The notes under the pieces were generated by a model, which was given only the letters and a program-made list of their open reading frames with translations, was not told the origin of the DNA and did not search any database. 9,197 nt of DNA from the NCBI GenBank assembly GCA_016209805.1, contig JACQVJ010000240.1, forward strand, positions 1-9,197, written 5' to 3'. Position numbers and translations under genes: made by a program. The stretch comes from Ignavibacteriota bacterium. GTDB taxonomy: Bacteria; Bacteroidota; Ignavibacteria; UBA10030; UBA6906. Shown one piece after another: positions 1 through 6,400 of this stretch (position 1 is its first letter; every line of letters starts with the position of its first letter).

Positions 1-792
1 ATCCCAGAGATCGTGCACTTCAATTCTCAAGATGCCACCACAATCCCGGCGGCGATTTACAAGCCGGAGGCGATCGACACCACTCGACGTTATCCCTGCG
101 TTGTGTTCGTGCATGGAGCGGGTTATTTGCAAAACATCTATCGCGGGTGGAGCTATTACTATCGGGAGTATATGTTCCACACATACCTCGTCAATAAAGG
201 CTATGTTGTATTTGAGGTCGATTATCGAGGCAGCGCCGGTTACGGCCGGAAGTATCGCACCGATGTGTTCATGCATCTAGGCGGACTCGATTTGCAGGAT
301 GAACTGGATGGTGTTGAATATCTAAAGCGTTTAGGATATATTGACAGCACACGCCTCGGTCTGTATGGAGGAAGTTACGGAGGGTTCCTTCCGTTGATGG
401 GACTCTTCACGTCGCCGGAAACGTATGCATGTGCTGCTGTCCTTCGTGCCGTGACAAGCTGGGAGAATTACTACCGGCACAACCCATGGTATACGGGCGC
501 ACGGCTTGGGACTCCCGAGGAGAATCCTGAAGCGTACAGACGAAGCTCGCCGTTGACTTTTGCCGACAGTCTGACCAAGCCGCTGCTGATCCTCCACGGC
601 ATGGTTGACGACAACGTGTTTTTCCAGGATGCTGTGCAACTTGTGGAGAAACTGCAGAAGGGTGGGAAGAGGTTTGAGATGATGATGTATCCGTCGGAAG
701 CGCACGCGTTCACTCAGCCCGAAAGCTGGTATGATGAGTACAGGAGGATAGCAGAGTTCTTCGACCGACACCTTCAACCTGAACAACGATGA
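1..792 (+). CDS. S9 family (prolyl oligopeptidase-type) peptidase, C-terminal catalytic domain, 5' partial
   Basis: This is the catalytic alpha/beta-hydrolase domain of a serine peptidase of family S9 (dipeptidyl peptidase IV / acylaminoacyl-peptidase type), which cleaves short peptides in the periplasm or cytoplasm. The frame is open from base 1, so the GTG at 13 is not the start; the usual N-terminal beta-propeller and any signal peptide lie outside the window. Counting from codon 13, the nucleophile is Ser121 in GGSYGG (codon 373-375). The acid is in HGMVDDNV (Asp199, by alignment with DPP IV, or its neighbour Asp200). The histidine is His231 in SEAHAF. An oxyanion-region HGAG motif sits at residues 34-37. 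All triad members are present, so the domain looks active. The stop overlaps the dnaX start by 4 bases (ATGA), so the two genes are probably translationally coupled. Family is confident; substrate is unknown. Confidence 0.9.
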   Translation: MPEIVHFNSQDATTIPAAIYKPEAIDTTRRYPCVVFVHGAGYLQNIYRGWSYYYREYMFHTYLVNKGYVVFEVDYRGSAGYGRKYRTDVFMHLGGLDLQDELDGVEYLKRLGYIDSTRLGLYGGSYGGFLPLMGLFTSPETYACAAVLRAVTSWENYYRHNPWYTGARLGTPEENPEAYRRSSPLTFADSLTKPLLILHGMVDDNVFFQDAVQLVEKLQKGGKRFEMMMYPSEAHAFTQPESWYDEYRRIAEFFDRHLQPEQR

Positions 793-2447
793 GCGAGTAC
801 ATTGTAACAGCCCGAAAATGGCGTCCGATGAAGTTCGATGACGTGGCGGCACAGAACCATGTCACGGTCACGCTTCGCAACGCAATTGCCACGAAACGAC
901 TGGCGCATGCATATCTGTTCAGCGGGCCTCGCGGAGTTGGCAAGACGACGACGGCTCGACTGCTTGCCAAAGCCGTTAACTGTCTCAAGCCGAAGGACGC
1001 GGAACCTGATAACGAGTGCGAAAACTGCAGAGAGATAACCGAAGGTCGCAGCTTTGACGTGCTGGAGATCGACGGAGCCTCCAACCGCGGTGTGGAAGAG
1101 ATTCGGAACCTGCGGGAATCCGTTCGCTACGCTCCCGCCAAGTCGCGCTACAAAGTGTATATCATCGATGAAGTGCACATGCTTACCAAGGAAGCGTTTA
1201 ACGCTCTCCTGAAAACCCTCGAAGAGCCTCCATCACATGTCCTCTTCATTTTTGCTACTACGGAAATTCACAAAATACCGGCAACCATTCTCTCACGCTG
1301 CCAGCGGTTTGACTTTCGCCGCATCGCGATTGACGAAATCATTGCCAACCTGACCGGTATCGCCCGGAAGGAAGGAATAGAGATCGATGACGATGCGCTG
1401 CTCCTTGTTGCCAAGAAAGGAGACGGCTCACTACGCGACTCGCAGAGCATCTTCGATCAGATTGTCTCCCTCTGTGGCAAGAAGATTACTCAACACGATA
1501 TCGTGCAGGCGCTCAATGTCGTCGATCAGGAGTTGTTCTTCAAAGTAACCGACTTGATCAAGGCAAAGGATCCCAAAGGGGGACTCGCCCTTGTACAAGA
1601 GATCATGAGCCGGGGATACGATATTAAGGAGTTTCTTGCCGGACTGACGGAGCATCTTCGCAACCTCCTTACCGCGGTGACCACGGGATCGACCGACTTT
1701 ATTGAGGAATCGGATCTCTACAGAAAACGTTACAGCGAGCTGGCACGTTCGTTTTCGACAGCCGAGGTTCTTCGTCTTCTGCGGATGGTTGGAAACACTG
1801 AATCGGCAATCCGTTGGAGCGCGCAGCCGCGTTTCAAGCTGGAGACAGACATTGTGCACATGATCGGTATGCACGGTGCACCCGAAGTGGGGGAACTTCT
1901 CCAGCGTATCGATGACCTGAAAAAAAAACTCGATAAAGCCGACCGGACTGTCTCAGCCTCCGCGCCCCCATTGAAACAGAAGAGTGTGGCAGATTCCGGT
2001 TCCACAACCTATGTGAAAATCGGAGGAGGTTCAGTTTCCGGGCTCGCATCCATGGCTGGAGAGGGGGGGCCTCATCCGCGCGCAGTATCTGAGATGGAGA
2101 TATCTACCCGCTGGCCTGAACTCGTTGGTGAGATACGGAGGCAGCGTATCTCGCTGGGCTCTGTGCTTGAGACCGCGGCATTGCGCGGCGTGAGTGGGGA
2201 AAGTGTGCACATTGAGTGTTCAAATGACTTTCAGGCTTCCGCCCTCAGGCGAAACAAGGAATTCCTTTCTGAAGTCATCCAGAAATTATTCAATGTTCGT
2301 GCACGAGTAGAAGTTGTCGTAAATCCTCAAAAGGGACCATCAAGTTTACACTCGAAGGGAGAACCTTCGTCGCAAGGAAGCAAATCGATTGAAGAACATC
2401 CTGTGGTTAAGGCTTTGCGGGAGCAACTCGGGGCGGAGCCGATTTGA
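789..2447 (+). CDS. dnaX: DNA polymerase III subunit tau (gamma/tau), clamp-loader ATPase
   Basis: DnaX is the AAA+ motor of the clamp loader, which opens the beta sliding clamp and loads it on primed DNA. Tau also ties the loader to the polymerase and helicase. The 552-residue product has Walker A GPRGVGKT at 46-53, Walker B IIDEVH at 125-130, sensor 1 ATTEIHK at 156-162 and the SRC motif with its arginine finger at 169-171. A sensor 2-type GSLRDS lies at 213-218. Domain III (collar) ends near residue 370, followed by a KKK tract (378-380), a low-complexity linker to about 430 and a C-terminal tau domain (about 436-512) ending in a conserved-looking HPVVKALREQLGAE tail. The zinc module has Cys65, Cys77 and Cys80, but the fourth expected position is Asp74. 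No Shine-Dalgarno sequence precedes the ATG; translation probably restarts from the overlapping peptidase stop. An A9 tract within the gene may yield a gamma form. Confidence 0.97.
   Translation: MSEYIVTARKWRPMKFDDVAAQNHVTVTLRNAIATKRLAHAYLFSGPRGVGKTTTARLLAKAVNCLKPKDAEPDNECENCREITEGRSFDVLEIDGASNRGVEEIRNLRESVRYAPAKSRYKVYIIDEVHMLTKEAFNALLKTLEEPPSHVLFIFATTEIHKIPATILSRCQRFDFRRIAIDEIIANLTGIARKEGIEIDDDALLLVAKKGDGSLRDSQSIFDQIVSLCGKKITQHDIVQALNVVDQELFFKVTDLIKAKDPKGGLALVQEIMSRGYDIKEFLAGLTEHLRNLLTAVTTGSTDFIEESDLYRKRYSELARSFSTAEVLRLLRMVGNTESAIRWSAQPRFKLETDIVHMIGMHGAPEVGELLQRIDDLKKKLDKADRTVSASAPPLKQKSVADSGSTTYVKIGGGSVSGLASMAGEGGPHPRAVSEMEISTRWPELVGEIRRQRISLGSVLETAALRGVSGESVHIECSNDFQASALRRNKEFLSEVIQKLFNVRARVEVVVNPQKGPSSLHSKGEPSSQGSKSIEEHPVVKALREQLGAEPI
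1920..1936 (+). other. Candidate slippage site (A9 run) and -1 frame stop in dnaX, giving a possible gamma protein
   Basis: Nine consecutive A's occupy 1920-1928 and read in frame as AAA AAA AAA (Lys378-380). In the -1 frame (for example if RNA polymerase adds one A), translation reads ACT (Thr), CGA (Arg), then TAA at 1934-1936, giving a protein of about 382 residues. That product keeps the ATPase domains and collar but loses all tau-specific sequence. T. thermophilus dnaX makes gamma by transcriptional slippage on a nine-A run, and E. coli uses ribosomal -1 shifting on A AAA AAG. I saw no well-placed internal Shine-Dalgarno sequence or strong downstream hairpin, which favours transcriptional over ribosomal slippage. 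The sequence features are certain; their use is inferred. Confidence 0.55.
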
Positions 2448-2460
2448 TTGTGTGCTTTGG

Positions 2461-2494
2461 GTCAAGGATTCACAGAGCTTTCTTGACTTTTGTT
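2461..2494 (+). terminator. Weak possible intrinsic terminator after dnaX
   Basis: GTCAAGGA at 2461-2468 can pair with TTCTTGAC at 2480-2487 (8 base pairs including one G-U, 11-base loop). TTTTGTT follows at 2488-2494. The stem is AT-rich and the U-tract is interrupted, so any termination would be inefficient. It lies 13 bases after the dnaX stop, the expected place. Its 3' arm overlaps the -35 element proposed for the next gene. Confidence 0.3.
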
Positions 2495-2511
2495 CCCCAT
2501 TTTCTGATTAT
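2483..2511 (+). promoter_or_regulatory. Possible sigma70-type promoter for the PorV/PorQ-family gene
   Basis: TTGACT at 2483-2488 matches five of six bases of the -35 consensus. After a 17-base spacer, GATTAT at 2506-2511 matches four of six bases of the -10 consensus. A transcript from here would begin near 2518 and have a 5' leader of about 40 bases. This is in the only sizeable gap on the left side, between genes with unrelated products. Bacteroidetes proper use a different promoter consensus, so the call depends on the true lineage. Confidence 0.4.
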
Positions 2512-2550
2512 GCAGCCAGCCAGTGACGTCTTACGTGATTTTTTTCCAAA

Positions 2551-2558
2551 GAGGTGAT
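2551..2558 (+). promoter_or_regulatory. Strong Shine-Dalgarno sequence for the PorV/PorQ-family gene
   Basis: GAGGTGAT is complementary over eight bases to the ATCACCTC near the 3' end of 16S rRNA. The GAGG core is six bases from the ATG at 2561. It is the clearest ribosome binding site in the window, fixes this start, and suggests the outer-membrane protein is well expressed. Confidence 0.8.
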
Positions 2559-2560
2559 CG

Positions 2561-3586
2561 ATGAGAATGCGTGTGTTGATCGGAGCGGTGCTGATAGCAA
2601 CGTCAGCAATTGCAGGGACGGGTGTCGGGAAGTATGCAGGTGAGTTCATCTCGCTTGGTGTCGGTGGCCGCGCGTTGGGTATGGGGGGTGCATTCGTTGC
2701 GCTGGCCAACGACGTAACCGCCGGATACTGGAACCCCGCGGGTCTTTCTCATATCATCTATCCCCAGATCACGTTGATGCACGACGAACGGTATGGCAGC
2801 CTCGTCAATTACGACTACGGTGCAGTGGCCCTCCCCGTTGGGACAAATACCAGCTGGGGCTTCAGCGTTATCCGACTTGGCGTCGACGATATTCCCGACA
2901 CACGCAACGCGGGCGTGGATATTAACGGTAACCTCACCTATGATCCTAATCAGTTCAGTCGCGTCGATCCCAATCGGGTCACGTACTTCAATGCTGCCGA
3001 CTGGGCTTTCTATGTTACCTATTCGAAGAAGCAATCAGAAGACTTTTCGTACGGCGCGAATCTGAAAATCATCCGGCGAGATTTGGGCGATAACTCGGCA
3101 ACTGGACTCGGCATCGATATAGGAGCATGGTACACACCGTTTGATAATCTCGTACTTGGCGCCAATCTTCAGGATATCACAACCACGTTCCTCGCATGGA
3201 ATACAGGTACGAACGAGTTGATCTCACCGACGATGAAAGTTGGATCGGCCTATTTCATAGAGGCGTTTGGTGGTCGCTTTGCTCCGGCGGTTGATTTTGA
3301 TATACGGTTCGAAGGACGCAAGTATGCCTCCATGGCGCATATCGGACCCGTCAGTCTCGACCTTCACACCGGCATGGAGTTCCAGTTCAAGAATATCGTT
3401 GCGCTCCGGGTCGGCTACAATGACGTGAAGCAGGTCTCTTTCGGTGCCGGAATTCAGTTGCCAAAGCTGAACATCGATTACTCGTTCGCCCACTTCACAG
3501 CGGCTGACCGGTTAGATGACACGCACCGCATATCGCTGATGTTTACTCTGGAGGCGGATCAGTTCAAGCGGGTCAGTGGATATTAA
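2561..3586 (+). CDS. PorV/PorQ family outer-membrane protein
   Basis: The 341-residue product is a predicted outer-membrane beta-barrel of the PorV/PorQ (FadL-like, UPF0164-type) family. A signal peptide spans about residues 1-18, with likely cleavage after SAIA. The family signature follows at 34-62: GGRALGMGGAFVALANDVT leading into GYWNPAGL, matching the N-terminal plug motif seen in PorV/PorQ and FadL-like proteins. The rest shows alternating hydrophobic and polar strands and ends with RISLMFTL followed by a short tail, typical of the last strand region. PorV in Bacteroidota shuttles type IX secretion substrates, but the family is broader and no type IX component or C-terminal sorting domain is visible here, so that role is not supported. 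Its stop overlaps the start of the downstream lipoprotein gene by one base, indicating coupled expression. Confidence 0.88.
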   Translation: MRMRVLIGAVLIATSAIAGTGVGKYAGEFISLGVGGRALGMGGAFVALANDVTAGYWNPAGLSHIIYPQITLMHDERYGSLVNYDYGAVALPVGTNTSWGFSVIRLGVDDIPDTRNAGVDINGNLTYDPNQFSRVDPNRVTYFNAADWAFYVTYSKKQSEDFSYGANLKIIRRDLGDNSATGLGIDIGAWYTPFDNLVLGANLQDITTTFLAWNTGTNELISPTMKVGSAYFIEAFGGRFAPAVDFDIRFEGRKYASMAHIGPVSLDLHTGMEFQFKNIVALRVGYNDVKQVSFGAGIQLPKLNIDYSFAHFTAADRLDDTHRISLMFTLEADQFKRVSGY

Positions 3587-4161
3587 TGAGTCATAGAGAT
3601 GTTGCCGCGTTCGTATACACGGGGTTTGTAATAGTCGCGGCATACTTCTCCGGTTGCGCAACCTCTCGATATAGGACCGACGTTCCTCTTCACCCCGATT
3701 ACCACACCTCTCGTGATAGCGTGTTGCACTACCGCGTCCCTCTTGGCTGGTTCGATGCAACTCATGTGGAGGAACGCAACTCAGGGGGCACCATCTGGCT
3801 TGTGAGGAGTGATTATGCTGCAACAATTAGCGTGAGCGAGGTAAATATGGATCCTGACGCCCGGAAGCAAGTCAGCCGCCAGGGACTTGTTGGGCTCGCA
3901 CGCCTCACGATGGGACTCGAGGCGGGTGAGAAAACCAGGGTTCTTCTTCGCCCACCGCAGACTTTCTCCGTCAATGGAAGAGAGTTCTGTTCCTACGAGC
4001 TGGCAAATCTCGCCACATCGGACAGTGTGCGTGTGGTGCTGGTTGACGCGGATGAGAAAGTGTACGAGTTGACGGCGCTTGTTGTCGGCGAGAGGAGGCG
4101 TGCCACGACGGACAAGGTATATTCAACCCAGCAAACTTTCCTGGAACAACTGAAATGGTAA
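3586..4161 (+). CDS. Predicted small lipoprotein of unknown function
   Basis: I do not recognise this 191-residue protein's family. The N-terminus has a hydrophobic segment (about 7-20) followed by FSGC, a plausible lipobox with Cys24 as the lipidated residue, so it is probably anchored in the outer or inner membrane facing the periplasm. The mature part is a single small alpha/beta-looking domain. A 'YRVPLGWF' strand opens it and 'DSVRVVLVDADEKVYELTAL' lies near the end, a pattern loosely like PsbP/DcrB-type folds; that resemblance is a guess. The ATG shares one base with the upstream PorV/PorQ-family stop (TAATG), so it is translated by coupling and may assist or accompany that outer-membrane protein. 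The stop TAA at 4159-4161 directly abuts the stop of the convergent cyclase gene. Confidence 0.75.
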   Translation: MSHRDVAAFVYTGFVIVAAYFSGCATSRYRTDVPLHPDYHTSRDSVLHYRVPLGWFDATHVEERNSGGTIWLVRSDYAATISVSEVNMDPDARKQVSRQGLVGLARLTMGLEAGEKTRVLLRPPQTFSVNGREFCSYELANLATSDSVRVVLVDADEKVYELTALVVGERRRATTDKVYSTQQTFLEQLKW

Positions 4162-6387
4162 CTACTTCATCGTCATTTCGAAGACGCCATTCCAGTCGCG
4201 CGGCGGAGGGCTCATCACGAAGAGTGACGAACGCTGAATGTAGAGGTTGGTGGGGTAATCTCCCGGGCGGAGTGCGAACGCCTCGTCAAACTTTGTCTTT
4301 GCATCGCTCCAGCATCTCTGCCGGAAGAAGCGAACACCCTCTGCATAGCACTCAAGGAATTTCTCCAGCTTGGGATCAACAGGTCCATTGAGCCTCTGAA
4401 TCAACTCAAAGGTGGTAACAGGCTCCGATCTCCCCTTCACAGTGATGAGGTCAAGCTCGCGGCCCAGTATCCTATCTTTCACCAAATCATATGTTCGCTG
4501 ACTAACGAGGATACCGGTCCTGTACTGTCTGTTCGCCCCTTCAAGTCGCGAGGCGAGATTAACGCTGTCGCCGATAACCGTGTAATCGAATTTACCGGTT
4601 CCCCCCATATTCCCCACAACCATATCCCCGGTATTGATACCGATGCGGACGTTGATTATCGGTTTTCCCTGAGCCCTCCACTCCCTTCGCAGAACGACGA
4701 GAGCCTCTTGCATTTCGAGCGCACTGATGCACGCCAGCATCGCGTGATCTTCATTAGGGATGGGTGCACCCCAGAACGCCATCAATGCATCGCCTTCGTA
4801 TTTGTCGAGAGTTCCCCTATTTCTGAAAATAGTCTCCGTCATCGTGTTCAGGTATTCATTCAATATCCCAACAAGTTTTTCCGGTGACATACCTTCCGAA
4901 ATGGTTGTGAAACCCTCGATGTCGCTGAAGAGGACGGTGAGTTCCTTTCGTTCACCTCCGAGCTTAAGTTTCTCGGGGTGAAGGATCAGCTCTTCAACAA
5001 CTGATGGGTTCACGTATGTACTGAACATTGCCTTGATAAGAGTCCGTTGCTTGCGCTCAATCACGTAGTGGTAGGCCGTGCTGGCAAAGTACCCCCCTAC
5101 GACTGCCACGGTAGGACTAATCACGGTCAGAAGGTATTGATATTTATTGAAAAGAAGAATGGCTGCTCCGCCGATGAGCACAGTCTCCCCGGCAGCAAAA
5201 ATGAATCCATATAACTCTACGAGAAAGTGATGTTTCGATTTGGTTTCCTTCATTGCTGAGGTGACGAAGAAAGTGAGAAAGGCCAGAAGCGTAATGAGTA
5301 GAATCTCCGAGAGCCTCGACTGCTTTTCGATGAACTCGTTACGGAGGACGTTCTCAATGATATTGGCGTGAATCTCAACACCGTACATCAGATTATCGCC
5401 GCTCTGGTCACCTCTGGCCATTGTCACCGGGAACAGATCCTTGTCCTCCGGCATCGTTGAGCCGACAAGGACGATCTTCTCGTGAAATGTACCATCGTAC
5501 TTGTAGCCAAAATCAGGATCGCTGAAGGTATTAACCTGTTCGCCTGTTTCTGCTTCCTCGCGCGTCGTGAGAGTTTCGTCGTCGATAACGTCGGCGAACT
5601 TTATGCGGCGGAATGTCCCGCTTGGGCCATAGTAGTTCACGAGCATCGACATTGGGTCGTATTTCGGTATTCGGCTGCCGTTGTATTCGAACCATCCATT
5701 CTTGTTTTGCACGACCGTCAGCGGTGACAAGCCGAAAACCTTGTTGAGCACTGCAAACCCGAGCATGGGAACCTTTACCCAGTCGGAGGTTGCATTCGGT
5801 TGGTATCGTGCGGCCTCTGCATATGGCTGATAGCGGCGCAGGACATTGTCGACATCGGCGCGAACGTTCACAACACCAAGACTGCTGTCAACAGGGAAGA
5901 AGATATTCCAATAGTTATCATTTGCCGAAGATATCGTGAACTGATCGTTTGTGGGAACAATTTTCCCGGCAAGGACCACGATTCCTGTTTCTCGGATTGC
6001 GGCGCGCAGAGCCTCGTCATTTGCAGGGTCGTAGACATCATTACCACTCAATATGATATCGATCCCAACGACTCGAGCACCGGCGGATTGAAGGTTTCTG
6101 ATGAGGTGGGCGTAGTAGGAGCGAGGCCACGGCCACTTGTCGGGGAGCGACTTGAACGATTCGTCGGAGACTTCAATTATTATGACATCACTGGATTCCG
6201 AGATGGTAGGATGTGGACCGCGAGCTTCGAAGCGGTAGTCTATCGTTCCAAGCTCAAGTCGCTGGAGAATCCCGAGCTTGAGGATCTCATCTTGCGTGAC
6301 AATAAGAGTGAGGAGAACAACAGAAGCAGCGAGGCCAAGTTTGGTCGAAAAACCCTTGATTGTCTGTGTGAGCGTGAGACCAGCCAT
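4162..6387 (-). CDS. CHASE2-domain class III adenylate cyclase
   Basis: This 741-residue membrane protein should make cAMP from ATP in response to an extracytoplasmic signal. One membrane helix (about 17-31) precedes a periplasmic CHASE2 sensor (about 40-350) with signatures IDYRFEARG, WPWPRSYYAHL, VVGIDIILS and EKIVLVGST. Three membrane helices follow (about 360-378, 391-412, 416-436). The cytoplasmic cyclase domain (about 480-660) has metal-binding Asp489 (SDIEGF) and Asp533 (YEGDA), ATP-selecting Lys529 and Thr603, and transition-state Asn610 and Arg614. All are present, and Lys/Thr indicates ATP rather than GTP. A C-terminal helical tail (about 670-741) resembles a single TPR-like hairpin ending in a DWNGVF motif. 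I chose ATG 6387 because GGAG precedes it by seven bases and it sits 13 bases after the upstream stop; the longer reading from 6486 would overlap that gene by 86 bases and has an atypical N-terminus. Confidence 0.93.
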   Translation of the reverse strand: MAGLTLTQTIKGFSTKLGLAASVVLLTLIVTQDEILKLGILQRLELGTIDYRFEARGPHPTISESSDVIIIEVSDESFKSLPDKWPWPRSYYAHLIRNLQSAGARVVGIDIILSGNDVYDPANDEALRAAIRETGIVVLAGKIVPTNDQFTISSANDNYWNIFFPVDSSLGVVNVRADVDNVLRRYQPYAEAARYQPNATSDWVKVPMLGFAVLNKVFGLSPLTVVQNKNGWFEYNGSRIPKYDPMSMLVNYYGPSGTFRRIKFADVIDDETLTTREEAETGEQVNTFSDPDFGYKYDGTFHEKIVLVGSTMPEDKDLFPVTMARGDQSGDNLMYGVEIHANIIENVLRNEFIEKQSRLSEILLITLLAFLTFFVTSAMKETKSKHHFLVELYGFIFAAGETVLIGGAAILLFNKYQYLLTVISPTVAVVGGYFASTAYHYVIERKQRTLIKAMFSTYVNPSVVEELILHPEKLKLGGERKELTVLFSDIEGFTTISEGMSPEKLVGILNEYLNTMTETIFRNRGTLDKYEGDALMAFWGAPIPNEDHAMLACISALEMQEALVVLRREWRAQGKPIINVRIGINTGDMVVGNMGGTGKFDYTVIGDSVNLASRLEGANRQYRTGILVSQRTYDLVKDRILGRELDLITVKGRSEPVTTFELIQRLNGPVDPKLEKFLECYAEGVRFFRQRCWSDAKTKFDEAFALRPGDYPTNLYIQRSSLFVMSPPPRDWNGVFEMTMK

Positions 6388-6394
6388 TGCAGAG

Positions 6395-6398
6395 CTCC
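6395..6398 (-). promoter_or_regulatory. Shine-Dalgarno sequence deciding the cyclase start
   Basis: On the minus strand GGAG (6398 to 6395) lies seven bases before ATG 6387-6385, in the 13-base gap after the barrel-protein stop (6403-6401). It supports the 741-residue form over the longer reading that starts at 6486. Confidence 0.7.
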
Positions 6399-6400
6399 GG

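Noticed and set aside
331..852. 173-residue open frame on the minus strand across the peptidase/dnaX junction
   Set aside because: It lies opposite the S9 catalytic motifs and the dnaX start, and its protein shows no family features.
2063..2069. Run of seven G's in dnaX as a second frameshift or phase-variation site
   Set aside because: The reading frame is intact on both sides and the run lies in a low-complexity linker. A G-run there has no known dnaX role; the A9 site is a far better candidate.
2524..2545. ACGT-CTT-ACGT hairpin followed by T7 as a terminator or attenuator
   Set aside because: The stem is only four base pairs with a three-base loop, too weak to terminate, and it lies directly upstream of the Shine-Dalgarno sequence of an apparently well-expressed gene.
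2561..3586. A type IX secretion locus based on the PorV/PorQ-like protein
   Set aside because: No other type IX component and no C-terminal sorting domain is visible in the window, and the family is much broader than the secretion shuttle PorV.
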